This document shows positions 8,308 to 16,774 of a DNA stretch of 53,018 bases, piece after piece. The stretch covers positions 1-53,018 of the forward strand of contig WYAZ01000040.1 in the NCBI GenBank assembly GCA_011526105.1. Direction: 5' to 3'. Below the pieces are notes generated by a model that was not told where the DNA came from, ran no database searches, and worked only from the letters and a program-made list of their open reading frames with translations. The position numbers and the translations under genes are program-made. Source of the stretch: Deltaproteobacteria bacterium. Lineage in GTDB: Bacteria; Myxococcota; Kuafuiibacteriia; Kuafuiibacteriales; Kuafuiibacteriaceae. The number at the start of each line of letters is the position of its first letter. Within the stretch, counting starts at the first letter, position 1.

Positions 8308-9551
8308 TGGCCCCCTGCGCGCGTGATCCCGTCGTTCTCGGTCGGCAAGACTCCAGACGCGCTCGGTCGTTCGCTGAGTTTGGTGGGAAGCGAGTTCTTC
8401 ATCGAGACCAAAACGAGCCCGGCGACCTCCAAGCTCTCCTTCTTCTCGAAGAAGCGCTGCTCTCGAAGAATCGGCTCGCCGGTCTTGGCGTCGACCACAC
8501 GCACGCTGAGCGCGGTGCCGTCGCCGGACCCCAACACCTCGGATTCGATGATGACGTCGGCGCTGATCTCCTTGGCGCGGCGAATCGCACGGGCGCGGGT
8601 GATCTTTCCTGGCTGGTACGAGGCGCGCGCGAACTCGAAGGTCGCGATCTCGGTGGCGAGGAAGCGTCCGAGCTCATCGGCGCGCGCCCGGTTCGCTTTG
8701 GGGAGCTTGGGCTCGAGCACGAGCGCGTGCATGCTCACCGACTTTGCGCGGTGGTAGCGCACTGCGATGCGGGTGTTGGCGACCTCTTCGACCACGAGCG
8801 CGAGGCTCTTGGTCTCGGTGAGTACGTCCGCGACTTCGGGACCCACGAGCGCCTTGGGGTCGTTCGCGCCTCCGAGCACGAGCTTGCCGAGCCCCTTGGC
8901 GAAGTACAGCTCCTTGACCGGGATGCCGCCGAGCGCGCGCTCGAGCTGCCGACGGAGCTCGAGGAGCTGCTCTCGGGTCTCGATGTCTTTTACGAACAAG
9001 GTGATCATGCCCGAGGCTTGACCCACCGAGCCGAAGGCCTTGGTGATGCGTTCGTCCTTGAAGAGGGTCTCGACCGCCTGCTCGGCTCCGCGCATCCACA
9101 CTTGAGGACCGCCGACGCCGCGCCCGCGCCCCGATGCTTGAACGGTCGAGGTGTTGCGACCGGTGGCGAGATCGATGAGGCGCACGCTGACCGAAACCCC
9201 GACGCTCTTGACGCCTTCGAAGTCGACCGGCTCTCCGTAGGCCACCGACCCGGCGAGGATGCCGTCGGCCTCGAGCACGGTGAGACCATCGGGCACGCGT
9301 TCAGCGAGCAGGGCCTTGGGTCCGGCGATCTTCCGGATTCGTTCGGAAACGTCCGCGTCCACCAGCTCCATGCCGCGCTTCTGAAGGGCGGCCTCGATCT
9401 GGGCTCGGACGGGCTCTCCGGCCTGGGGATCGTCGAGGATCACCGCGATCCGCGGGGACGGAAAGCCGGAGTGCAGAAGACAGGTGAGGGCGAGGGCGCT
9501 GGCGGACCACATGACGAGCGTACTATAAGCGAATCCCATGCCAACGCGCAT
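8304..9551 (-). CDS. Exported protein of unknown function, TolB/CsgG-like halves
   Basis: The protein is ~415 residues from the chosen start, MRVGMGFAYSTLVMWSAS, whose Arg and hydrophobic run make a plausible signal peptide. The N-terminal half (PRIAVILDDPQAGEPVRAQI, DGILAGSVAYGEPVDF, SVSVRLIDLATGRNTS) and the C-terminal half (ADVIIESEVLGSGDGTALSV, VRVVDAKTGEPIL) both show the pattern of TolB/CsgG-like or flagellar-assembly-T-like domains. The central part has a short region resembling an SHS2/FlgT-type alpha-beta domain (FVKDIETREQLLELRRQL). It is the first gene of the minus-strand operon that ends in the giant kinase, and it is divergent from the FHA regulator at 9615. None of the candidate ATGs (9551, 9539, 9512) has a good Shine-Dalgarno, so the start is uncertain. 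Confidence 0.65.
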   Translation of the reverse strand: MRVGMGFAYSTLVMWSASALALTCLLHSGFPSPRIAVILDDPQAGEPVRAQIEAALQKRGMELVDADVSERIRKIAGPKALLAERVPDGLTVLEADGILAGSVAYGEPVDFEGVKSVGVSVSVRLIDLATGRNTSTVQASGRGRGVGGPQVWMRGAEQAVETLFKDERITKAFGSVGQASGMITLFVKDIETREQLLELRRQLERALGGIPVKELYFAKGLGKLVLGGANDPKALVGPEVADVLTETKSLALVVEEVANTRIAVRYHRAKSVSMHALVLEPKLPKANRARADELGRFLATEIATFEFARASYQPGKITRARAIRRAKEISADVIIESEVLGSGDGTALSVRVVDAKTGEPILREQRFFEKKESLEVAGLVLVSMKNSLPTKLSERPSASGVLPTENDGITRAGGQ

Positions 9552-9614
9552 CAGGAGCTTTGGTGGCCCCACGTGGTCCACAGGTGCCGTTGGTTCCAAA
9601 GGGGAGTGTTACAG

Positions 9615-10943
9615 GTGACACGCCAGAAGACAGCTCGGCTCGAGGACGACGACGCCCGTGCCTCCAGCGGGGTCAGCGCCCGGGCCTGGCTCGTCCGCCT
9701 CGGGTCCGCCTCGGAGCCCCTCGTCGAGCCCGCGGTCTACCCGTTCGAGACCTCGCCCCTGCCCATTGGCCGAGACTCGATGAGCGAGCTCACCGATCCC
9801 TTCATCTCTGGGCAACACGCGGAGATCCACAAGACCGATAAGGGCTACGAGCTTCGCGACCTGGGCTCGAGCAATGGCACGCTCCACTTTGGCCAACGGA
9901 CCTCTTCGGTGTTGCTCTCGGACGGAGACGTCTTCGAGACCGGCTCCACCTTCTGGGTATGGCGGGCCCGACCTCATCGCGGTCCGACCCCGAGTCTCGA
10001 TCCAGATGCGGTGATGAAGACGCTCTCACCGGATCTTCAGTCGGTCGTGGACCGGCTCCAAAGGGTGGCGCGCACGCGGGTACCGGTGATGCTGCTCGGT
10101 GACACCGGGACCGGCAAAGAGGTCCTGGCGCGAGCGCTCCACGACCGCTCTCATCGCAGCGGGCCCTTCGTCGCGATCAACACCGCCGCCATCCAGAAGA
10201 GCCTCGTCGCTTCGGAGCTCTTCGGCGTGGAGAAGGGCGCGCACTCCACCGCAGAGCGGGCTCGACTGGGGCAGGTGCGCGCGGCCGACAAGGGTACGCT
10301 CTTGCTGGACGAGATCGGAGACATGCCGACCGAGGTGCAAGTCAGCTTGCTCCGTATGCTTCAGGAATCCGAGGTGCTCCCGGTGGGTGGAGACCGTCCG
10401 GTCAAGGTCGACGTGCGGCTGGTGTGCGCGACCCATCAGGATCTCGATCGTCTCGTGCAGGACGGTGCGTTTCGCGCTGATCTCTACGCTCGTCTCAACG
10501 GCTGTGTCCTCTCGATACCCAACCTGAGCGAGCGTATCGAAGACCTCGGGGCTCTCGTGGCGGAGTTTCTGCGGCGGTTCAACGCTGACTCGATGGTCTT
10601 CACGCCCGCCGCCTACCGCGCGCTCGCCCTCCATGGCTGGCCACACAACGTGCGCGAGCTCGAGAAGACCATCGAGAGCGCGGTGGCGCTCTCGGACGGA
10701 GCCCGGATCGAACTGTCGGCTCTGCCCGAAGCCCTGCAGAAATCCAAGCCGCGGAAGTCGGAGGCCCCGCTCGAAGGCGACGAGCTCGCCGAGAGCTACC
10801 AAAGAGAGCTCGTTCGGTTGCTCACGGCCCATCAAGGAAACGTGAGTGCGGTCGCCCGCTCGATGGGCAAGTCTCGCATGCAGATCCATCGTTGGCTCAA
10901 ACGCCTCGACCTGGACCCAGAGAGCTTCCGTGGGGGCGGCTGA
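9615..10943 (+). CDS. FHA-AAA+ enhancer-binding-protein-like regulator lacking a normal GAFTGA loop
   Basis: The 442-residue protein has three parts. An N-terminal FHA domain (~45-115: PIGRDSM, SGQHAEI, DLGSSNGTL) would read phosphothreonine. An AAA+ domain (~130-360) has Walker A GDTGTGKE (162-169), Walker B LLLDEIGD and the Arg-finger block RADLYARLN. A Fis-type helix-turn-helix (GNVSAVARSMGKSRMQIHRW) lies at the C-terminus. In true sigma-54 activators the loop after ELFG.EKG reads GAFTGA; here it reads GAHSTA, so sigma-54 engagement is doubtful. The GTG start at 9615 is chosen for the GGGGAG eight to nine bases upstream. The nearby Ser/Thr kinase is an obvious candidate source of phospho-signal. 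It shares one base with the next gene (TGATG). Confidence 0.88.
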   Translation: MTRQKTARLEDDDARASSGVSARAWLVRLGSASEPLVEPAVYPFETSPLPIGRDSMSELTDPFISGQHAEIHKTDKGYELRDLGSSNGTLHFGQRTSSVLLSDGDVFETGSTFWVWRARPHRGPTPSLDPDAVMKTLSPDLQSVVDRLQRVARTRVPVMLLGDTGTGKEVLARALHDRSHRSGPFVAINTAAIQKSLVASELFGVEKGAHSTAERARLGQVRAADKGTLLLDEIGDMPTEVQVSLLRMLQESEVLPVGGDRPVKVDVRLVCATHQDLDRLVQDGAFRADLYARLNGCVLSIPNLSERIEDLGALVAEFLRRFNADSMVFTPAAYRALALHGWPHNVRELEKTIESAVALSDGARIELSALPEALQKSKPRKSEAPLEGDELAESYQRELVRLLTAHQGNVSAVARSMGKSRMQIHRWLKRLDLDPESFRGGG

Positions 10944-12433
10944 TGCGGACAGCCTCGGTTGTTTTCTGCTTCGCCCTCGCGCTCATGCTCGCGGGTTGCG
11001 GCGAGGACAAAGTGCACGTGAGAGCTCCGTTTGAGCGTGATGCCTTTCTCGTCTTCGCTACCGAGGGACGTCTTCCCGAGATCCACCGTGTCGACCTCGG
11101 ATCACCCATCGAGCTCCGGGAAGGCGAGCTGGGCGAACAGACCTATCTTTTGAGCTTCGATGCAGCGCAGGCCGCGCGCTTGCACCCTGAAGGCGTCTTG
11201 GCTGACGCATCGAAGATCGATGTCTACGTCTCGGAGGTACCGGTCGCGGACTGTCCCTTCGGAGAAGCGCGCCGGGCGGGCGAGCGCGCGTTCGAACTTC
11301 CGTCCGAAGCTTGGACGGTGTTCGAACTCGAGGACGACCTCTTCCGCGAGGTCTCGGACGGTCCGAGCTGGCGTCCGCAACTGCGCTTGAGCATGCCGGT
11401 CGAGGCCGGATGTGGCCTTCCTTCGCCGCAGTTCGAGCACGTGCCATTTCCGAGCCACCGAGATCAGGCCTACAACGAGCTGGTACCCGTGGGCGCAAAT
11501 CGGTGGGTGGGCATCACCGCGTTTGGGCAGGCGCTCGTTCTCCTCTCCGTCGAACCGCCGGGGGTACTCGCCGAGATTCGCCTCCAACGAGACCTGGGTC
11601 TCACCGATCGGCTCGATGGCCTCAATCGAGTCGTCGTCGACCTCGATGTGTCGCCGCCGATCGTTCTGGCCTCCAGCACGAAGGGGGTCTTCCGGTACCG
11701 AATCGTAGGCGACGCCTTTGTGGCTGACGGCCGAGAGTGGGCGGAGCACGAAGTGACCGACCTCGTGCGAGACCCGAGCGGTCGCATCATCGGCGTCACA
11801 GGCAGCGGGCTCGTCTTCACCTCGAGCCGCGCCGACGCCACGACGGTCGGTGTCACTCCTACGGAAGGTGTTCGCCTCGAAGGTATCCGCGCCACCGGCT
11901 CCTCCGCTCGGCCCTACGCTCTCGCGGCGAACAACGGTCGCGTCTACCTCGGAGATCCATTCTCCACGGCTGCTCCTCTGAGGTCTGTCAACCTATCCAC
12001 CAGAAGCCTCAAGGACCTCGTGGTTGGGCCGCCGTCGGAGGCGCCCTCGATCTTCATTCTCGACGCCGGTGGTCGACTGCATCGCCTGGATCCCGAACTC
12101 TCGAGCCGCACCCTATCGGTGGGGTTCCCGCCCGAGCTGCCGGGCTGCGCGGGCGCCACCATGGACCCCTGCGGTTTCACCTCCGTCGACGTCGCGGAGC
12201 CGCGCACCGTCGTGTCCGTGGCCAGACCCGATGCCGACGACCCGAGGCTGCTGATTGGGTTCTTGCGGTGCTCCTCGGTCGTCATCATCGAGCCCGAGCG
12301 AGGTTGTCTCTCCGTCCTCCGAGCACCCGAACTCGATCCCGACTCGGGCACGAAGTTTCCGACGACGACCGAGGATGCTATCTACTATCCGAGTATCCAC
12401 GGCCCGGTGTATCGGTGGTCGACTGGTCGATGA
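10943..12433 (+). CDS. Beta-propeller-like lipoprotein, function unknown
   Basis: The 496-residue lipoprotein has a clear signal peptide and lipobox (LMLAGCGEDK, Cys about residue 18). The mature part consists of many short beta-strand-like blocks, for example VFRYRIVGDAFVADGREWAE and ITGSGLVFTSS-like loops, suggesting a propeller-like fold. There are Cys pairs, including CAGATMDPCGFTSVD. Its ATG overlaps the stop codon of the FHA-AAA+ regulator by one base, so the two are co-translated. It may be a surface protein linked to that regulator, but I see no catalytic motif. Confidence 0.7.
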   Translation: MRTASVVFCFALALMLAGCGEDKVHVRAPFERDAFLVFATEGRLPEIHRVDLGSPIELREGELGEQTYLLSFDAAQAARLHPEGVLADASKIDVYVSEVPVADCPFGEARRAGERAFELPSEAWTVFELEDDLFREVSDGPSWRPQLRLSMPVEAGCGLPSPQFEHVPFPSHRDQAYNELVPVGANRWVGITAFGQALVLLSVEPPGVLAEIRLQRDLGLTDRLDGLNRVVVDLDVSPPIVLASSTKGVFRYRIVGDAFVADGREWAEHEVTDLVRDPSGRIIGVTGSGLVFTSSRADATTVGVTPTEGVRLEGIRATGSSARPYALAANNGRVYLGDPFSTAAPLRSVNLSTRSLKDLVVGPPSEAPSIFILDAGGRLHRLDPELSSRTLSVGFPPELPGCAGATMDPCGFTSVDVAEPRTVVSVARPDADDPRLLIGFLRCSSVVIIEPERGCLSVLRAPELDPDSGTKFPTTTEDAIYYPSIHGPVYRWSTGR

Positions 12434-12445
12434 GTAAGCCGTCGA

Positions 12446-14164
12446 GTGCATCGCGTCGGTCGCCAGAAGAGGTCTCTCTTGCGCAGTCCAAGCAATTCAC
12501 AAGCGGTCAAGGCCCTCACGGAGCTGCGAGGGAGCTTCGGCTCCGAACAGAGCGCGAAGAAGCAAGCTCTCTTGCGCCAGCTCCAGCGCGCCGAGCTCTC
12601 CACCGCCCGAGCGGTCCTCGTACTCCACGAGACGCTCTGTTTTCTCCGCGCCTATCCCGACGACGCTGTGCTCTTGGCGCTCGTCGAGAAGATGCTCGCT
12701 GGCTTCTCTCGGCGCCGTGATCTTCGCCGTCATCGGGCAGAGCTCGCGGACTCCGGCATCGCAGGCACGGACCTCTACTATCGCTTCTTCGCGCCGAGCG
12801 CGCGTTGGCTCTCGGAGCGGCACCCCGGGGCATTGAGCGTCGACTGGACGAGCTTCGAGAACGAGGCGCTCCTGACCGCGAGATTGCCGCTTCTGGCCAC
12901 CTACTCGGAGACCCCCGCGCTCGACGAGCTGGACTTCCCGGTGCGCAGTTGGGTGAAGCGTCTTTCGGGTCCGAGGCAGACGGACCTGGAGTTCCTCGTT
13001 CAACGCATCGCGCACCTTGGGCGAAGTGATGCCGAGCGCGACAACTTCTACGACGAGCTCGATCTCCTCGTTCGACTCAAACCCGGCGCGAACACGCCTT
13101 CTCGGACGAGCGCCCATCTTTCGGGGCGCCCGATTCACTTCCAGAGTCAGCCTCTGCGGCGTGAGCGTCCGAATCTCTCCAAGCTGCTCCGCGAACCGCC
13201 GCGCCCAGTGGCCGCGGTCGATCAGAAGACCGGCGAGAGGCTGGTGAGCATGGCGCGCGAAGCGATGGTCGTGCGGCATCGAGATCTCGATGCCTTCGTC
13301 AACGCCGATGCTCGCGACGTACGGATGTACTCGTGTGGTGACGGTCTCGAGATTGCGGTGCTCGGCGTCAAGCCCACGAACCGCCTGCTCCTCGAGGCGG
13401 TGTATGGCTATCTCATGCTGAAGAACGGAGTGCCGATCGGCTACGTTCTCACGAGCGCGTTGTTTGGGAGCTCCGAGATCGCCTACAACGTCTTCGACCC
13501 TTGGCGTGGCGGCGAAGCGGCCTTGCTCTACGGGCAAGTCATGGCGGTCACGCAGCAGCTCTATGGCAGCGACACCTTCACGATCTTTCCGTATCAGCTC
13601 GGTGGCGACGGCAACAGCGAAGGCTTGAAGTCGGGGGCTTGGTGGTTCTATCAGAAGCTGGGCTTTAGGGCTCGAGAGCCGAGTGTGCTCGCCCTGATGA
13701 ACGCCGAGCTTCGGCGCATGAAGAAGGATCCGAAGCATCGCACGAGCATTCGAGATTTGCGGCACCTCTCGACCGCCAACGTCTTCTGGTCCGAGAGGAA
13801 GGTCCGAGACGACATCATCGGTTTGTTTCCCATCGGGGAGGTTGGGCTCGCCATCACCGACAGCCTCGCGGCGCGCTTTGGCTCCGATCGCGAGCGGGGT
13901 GAGGTCGTCTCCGAGAAGGAAGCGGCGAAGCTCTGCGGTGTGAAGAGTCTTCGCGCCTGGACGCGTGAGGAGCGCGAGGCCTTTCGGCGCTGGAGCCCGC
14001 TCGTTCTCGCCCTGCCCGGGGTCTCGAGGTGGTCGGCGGGCGAACGTCGCCAGCTCGGCGAGGTCGCGCGAATGAAGGGCGGCCATCGCGAGTCGGACTT
14101 TGCCCGTGCCCTGGATGGCCACAGAAAGCTGCGCGCCGCGCTGCGCAAGCTGGCTGGGCAGTAG
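12446..14164 (+). CDS. Hypothetical protein with GNAT-like C-terminal region
   Basis: The product is 572 residues from the GTG at 12446, or 561 from the TTG at 12479. The TTG has a better ribosome binding site (AAGAGG, six bases upstream). The N-terminal half is helical and Arg-rich with no motif I recognise. The central and C-terminal part has the flavour of an acetyltransferase fold: NGVPIGYVLTSALFGSSEIA, NVFDPWRGGEAALLYG and the segment around ~395 ending in GAWWFYQKLGFR, which resembles the last strands of GNAT enzymes. No signal peptide is present, so it is cytoplasmic. It starts 12 bases after the lipoprotein gene and could be the third member of that operon. The GNAT assignment rests on pattern only. 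Confidence 0.7.
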   Translation: MHRVGRQKRSLLRSPSNSQAVKALTELRGSFGSEQSAKKQALLRQLQRAELSTARAVLVLHETLCFLRAYPDDAVLLALVEKMLAGFSRRRDLRRHRAELADSGIAGTDLYYRFFAPSARWLSERHPGALSVDWTSFENEALLTARLPLLATYSETPALDELDFPVRSWVKRLSGPRQTDLEFLVQRIAHLGRSDAERDNFYDELDLLVRLKPGANTPSRTSAHLSGRPIHFQSQPLRRERPNLSKLLREPPRPVAAVDQKTGERLVSMAREAMVVRHRDLDAFVNADARDVRMYSCGDGLEIAVLGVKPTNRLLLEAVYGYLMLKNGVPIGYVLTSALFGSSEIAYNVFDPWRGGEAALLYGQVMAVTQQLYGSDTFTIFPYQLGGDGNSEGLKSGAWWFYQKLGFRAREPSVLALMNAELRRMKKDPKHRTSIRDLRHLSTANVFWSERKVRDDIIGLFPIGEVGLAITDSLAARFGSDRERGEVVSEKEAAKLCGVKSLRAWTREEREAFRRWSPLVLALPGVSRWSAGERRQLGEVARMKGGHRESDFARALDGHRKLRAALRKLAGQ

Positions 14165-14170
14165 CTTCGC

Positions 14171-14968
14171 TCACCGCGCCCGGTCGAGCGCGTCGAGCCA
14201 CGCGACCAAGCGCTCTGCGAGTTCCGCGGCGTGGGTCTTCTGCGGGTTGTGACCCCCCTCTTCGAAGTGGAGCCGAGGCCCCGGTGGACAGGTGTCGGCG
14301 AACTCCCGCGCAATGTCGGCCTCGATGAGGGGGTCGTCGTCGCACCAGCTCACGAGCGTGGGGAGCGACAAGCGACGTACGCGCGCGGCGTGTTCTGGAA
14401 TGGACGTGGCGGCGACACACTCGATGGTTCGATACAGCTCGTCATCGCGGTGGCCACGGAAGCCTCCTCGAGCGAAGGTCCATCGCAGGAGCGGCGCGAG
14501 TGCTGGGCCCACGTACTTTCGTGACAGGAGCCGATGGACGGACTTCGCCGGGATGCGTCTAAGGGCGGTGTGCGGTCGAACGCCAGGACTCGAGATCAAC
14601 GCAAGGGCGCGAAATAGATCCGGCTCCTGCTCCGCCGCCGCGCTTCCGACCACCGCCCCCATCGAATGACCGAGGAGCAAGGGTCGATCGAGTTCGAGCG
14701 CGCGTACGACCGAAGCAACGAAGCGCGCGCGTCCCAAGGGCGAAGGGTCGGGTTCGGTGGACACGGGCGTCTGGCCGAAGCCCGGCAGATCGACTCGGAC
14801 GAAGCGCGCGTGAGGGCTGAGTTCGGGCGCGAGCCACCGGAAGTCTCGGGCGCTGCCGGGAAGGCCGTGCACCGCCACGATCGGCGTTCCCTCTCCCTCG
14901 TCCGTGTAGGATGCGGCCCCGGTCTCGAGCTCGACAGACCGCTTCGCTGGGTCGGAGGGGGCGTTCAT
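14171..14968 (-). CDS. Alpha/beta-hydrolase fold protein
   Basis: The 265-residue cytoplasmic enzyme has the alpha/beta-hydrolase layout. The oxyanion region is IVAVHGLPGS, followed by RFVRVDLPGFGQTP. The nucleophile elbow is LLGHSMGAVVG with Ser in G-H-S-M-G. A late LVSWCDDDPLIEADIA contains the acid, and the His is in EEGGHNPQKTHA. All catalytic positions are filled, so activity is likely; the substrate (ester, lactone or epoxide) cannot be told. It is convergent with the upstream gene, whose stop lies seven bases away, and has no obvious operon partner. Confidence 0.88.
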   Translation of the reverse strand: MNAPSDPAKRSVELETGAASYTDEGEGTPIVAVHGLPGSARDFRWLAPELSPHARFVRVDLPGFGQTPVSTEPDPSPLGRARFVASVVRALELDRPLLLGHSMGAVVGSAAAEQEPDLFRALALISSPGVRPHTALRRIPAKSVHRLLSRKYVGPALAPLLRWTFARGGFRGHRDDELYRTIECVAATSIPEHAARVRRLSLPTLVSWCDDDPLIEADIAREFADTCPPGPRLHFEEGGHNPQKTHAAELAERLVAWLDALDRAR

Positions 14969-15185
14969 GCGTGTATCGTTGGGACGCGGTGAGCCGCGCG
15001 TAGATCGTGTAGATGGCTACGCAAGAGAGCGCAACAATCTGGAGGACCACGATAGGGCGCTCACCCGGCTTCCGCCAGCGCCACGACGTCCCGAGTCCCG
15101 AGCAGGCTTGCCCACACACCGCGAGGAAGGGGCCACGAGACCGCCGGCCGCGGCGGTACCCCGATCGACGCTCAGTCCCCTCGCC
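14969..15185. other. Intergenic region without a supported gene
   Basis: These 217 bases separate two minus-strand genes. One minus frame encodes a hydrophobic stretch (VVLQIVALSCVAIYTIYA), but it runs into the hydrolase gene out of frame and has no clear ribosome binding site. No tRNA or known small RNA motif was recognised. Confidence 0.4.
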
Positions 15186-15977
15186 TCAGTCTTCGGAGCG
15201 GCGCTTCACGCGAACCACGCCGGCCTTGACGCGCGCGCCCTTCTTGATGCGCTCTCGCTGGAGCTTCTCGATGCCCTCGAGCTCGGGCACCACCAGCGTG
15301 GGGGCCTTCGCGGGGCGAAGCTCGGCTTCGTCGGGATCATAGGCGCCGAGGAGTTCGTAGGCGCACTTACGGCAGTAGACGATGCTCGGGTTCTTCGGCG
15401 CGAAGTGAATCACGTCGGACTTGCCGCAGTGGGAGCAGGTGATGGGCCTCGCGACGCGGGTCCCGTGCTCGTTTCGCACCTTGCGGATACGAGCGAGGGC
15501 CCGGGGCCCGGCCTCTGAACCTGCGAAGTCCGCCGAGCTCTCTCTGCGCCGCCCCGACGGTCGGTCGTCTCTTCGCGGTCGGTCGTCTCTTCGCGGTCGG
15601 TCGTCTCTTCGCGGTCGGTCGTCTCTTCGCGGTCGGTCAGCATCACTCGTCGCGCGGACTTCGCGTGGTCGGTCGTCTCTTCGCGGTCGGTCGTCTCTTC
15701 GCGGTCGGTCGTCTCGTCGTCCGCCGCCGCCCCTCCGCGGTCGGTCGTCTCGTCGTCCGCCGCCGCCCCTCCGCGGTCGATCATCCCTCCTCGGGCGCGG
15801 CTCTTCTCGCCGATCGCCCTCCTCGCGACGTCGACCTGGGTCTCCGGCGGGACGCCGGCGGGGTGGCGCTTCGCCCCCCCGAGACTGGTCTTTGGCGTCG
15901 CTCGGTCGAGGCCGGTAGGCGTCTCGGCTCTTGGGGCGCCGAGGGGTGGCCTGTCTCGGGCTCTTGCGCGGGGGCAT
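15186..15977 (-). CDS. CxxC-x17-CxxC zinc-ribbon protein with Arg/Asp repeat tail
   Basis: A 263-residue basic protein. Residues ~1-165 are disordered and built from repeats of the hexapeptide RRDDRP, some interrupted by GGGG. This is the kind of low-complexity region seen in RNA-binding or condensate-forming proteins. A zinc ribbon follows: [10 protein letters not shown] ... YCRKC, where CSHC and CRKC are separated by exactly 17 residues, matching the bacterial CxxC-x17-CxxC family. The C-terminus is Lys/Arg-rich ([12 protein letters not shown]). It probably binds nucleic acid or ribosomes, but this is inferred from composition. The gene is divergent from lexA with a 107-base gap. The repeat length likely varies between strains. 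Confidence 0.85.
   Translation of the reverse strand: MPPRKSPRQATPRRPKSRDAYRPRPSDAKDQSRGGEAPPRRRPAGDPGRRREEGDRREEPRPRRDDRPRRGGGGRRDDRPRRGGGGRRDDRPRRDDRPRRDDRPREVRATSDADRPRRDDRPRRDDRPRRDDRPRRDDRPSGRRRESSADFAGSEAGPRALARIRKVRNEHGTRVARPITCSHCGKSDVIHFAPKNPSIVYCRKCAYELLGAYDPDEAELRPAKAPTLVVPELEGIEKLQRERIKKGARVKAGVVRVKRRSED
15559..15774. repeat. 18-bp and 36-bp tandem repeats within the zinc-ribbon gene
   Basis: On the plus strand GGTCGGTCGTCTCTTCGC is repeated exactly four times at 15559-15630 and twice more at 15667-15702. A 36-bp unit sharing its first bases is then repeated exactly twice (15703-15738 and 15739-15774). The units are multiples of three and encode the RRDDRP hexapeptide, so copy-number change keeps the frame. 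Confidence 0.95.
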
Positions 15978-16031
15978 GGGCTCACGCTAGCAGAACGCCA
16001 CTACAAAGGCTCAGATTGACACGAGAAACGC

Positions 16032-16060
16032 CCGACAGGGGCTCAAATGTTGCGTATACA
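16032..16060 (+). promoter_or_regulatory. Candidate lexA promoter (-35 CCGACA, -10 TATACA)
   Basis: CCGACA (16032-16037) and TATACA (16055-16060) are separated by 17 bases. They would start transcription about 18 bases before the lexA ATG. The -10 overlaps the candidate LexA box, as expected for autorepression. The elements are only moderately close to consensus. Confidence 0.4.
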
Positions 16061-16072
16061 CAGGTGTTCAGA
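16056..16072 (+). promoter_or_regulatory. Candidate LexA (SOS) box
   Basis: ATACACAGGTGTTCAGA matches 14 of 17 positions of the Myxococcus LexA box as I remember it (CTRHAMRYBYGTTCAGS), including an intact GTTCAG core. It lies 13 bases before the lexA ATG and overlaps the likely -10, a position suited to autorepression. Confidence 0.5.
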
Positions 16073-16084
16073 TACTGTGCCGGC

Positions 16085-16774
16085 ATGCAAGGACTCACGC
16101 CTCGCCAGAAGCAGATCCTCGAGTACATCTCCACGCGCATCGAGGAGGCGGGCTATCCACCCACCATCCGCGAGATCGGTGAGCACATGGGCATCCGCTC
16201 CACCAACGGCGTCAACGACCACCTCAAGGCGCTCGAACGAAAGGGCTTTCTTCAGCGCGAGGGCCTGAAGTCCCGGGCGCTGCGCCCCGTGCACTCCGCA
16301 TCACACCCGTCTCGTCGGGCCGGCGGTGGCGGCGCCAACGTCATTCCCGCGGTGCTCCCAAGCAGCGGCAACGTCATCGAGATTCCGGTCCTCGGGCGCG
16401 TGGCCGCGGGTTCGCCGATCCTCGCGGAAGAGAACATCGAGAAGACGGTCCAGGTCGACAGCTTCCTCGTGGGTGCCAAGGCCAACGACAAGATCTTCGC
16501 GCTTCGCGTCAGCGGCGACTCCATGATCGACGGCGGCATCTGCGACGGCGACTACATCTTTGTGAAGAAGCAGCTCGAGGCCCGCAAGGGGCAAGTCGTG
16601 GTCGCCATGATCGACGGCGAGGCCACCGTGAAGCGCTACGAGCCCGAGGGAGATGTCATCAAGTTCGTCCCCGAGAACGCGAGCATGAAGCCCATCGTCG
16701 TGCGCAAGTCGGACTTCCGGAGCACTCAGATCCTCGGCGTGGTGTGCGGCGTCTACCGGCGAGTACTCAGCTGA
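16085..16774 (+). CDS. lexA: LexA SOS-response repressor
   Basis: The 229-residue repressor of the DNA-damage (SOS) regulon undergoes RecA-stimulated self-cleavage. The N-terminal winged helix (1-65) begins [20 protein letters not shown] and includes [13 protein letters not shown], the LexA recognition-helix region. The cleavage site Ala108-Gly109 lies in [10 protein letters not shown]. The catalytic dyad is Ser146 (SGDSMID) and Lys183 (GEATVKRYE). The length is usual, with an extra Gly-rich linker at ~78-85. The ATG at 16085 matches the normal start of the family. A candidate LexA box lies directly upstream, and the 3' end overlaps the convergent gene by eight bases. Confidence 0.97.
   Translation: MQGLTPRQKQILEYISTRIEEAGYPPTIREIGEHMGIRSTNGVNDHLKALERKGFLQREGLKSRALRPVHSASHPSRRAGGGGANVIPAVLPSSGNVIEIPVLGRVAAGSPILAEENIEKTVQVDSFLVGAKANDKIFALRVSGDSMIDGGICDGDYIFVKKQLEARKGQVVVAMIDGEATVKRYEPEGDVIKFVPENASMKPIVVRKSDFRSTQILGVVCGVYRRVLS

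Noticed and set aside
8280-9614. 5' extension of the FHA-AAA+ ORF by 445 codons
   Set aside because: Lies antisense to two well-supported exported proteins; the GTG at 9615 has a good Shine-Dalgarno and begins ahead of the FHA domain.
12497-14122. 541-codon minus-strand ORF opposite the GNAT-like gene
   Set aside because: Mirror-frame ORF of a high-GC gene. The plus strand has better motif content (GAWWFYQKLGFR) and fits the operon.
14969-15119. Small hydrophobic minus ORF (VVLQIVALSCVAIYTIYA)
   Set aside because: No ribosome binding site, and it continues out of frame into the hydrolase gene.
15559-15774. CRISPR-like regular repeats
   Set aside because: Repeats are contiguous without spacers and encode an in-frame hexapeptide.
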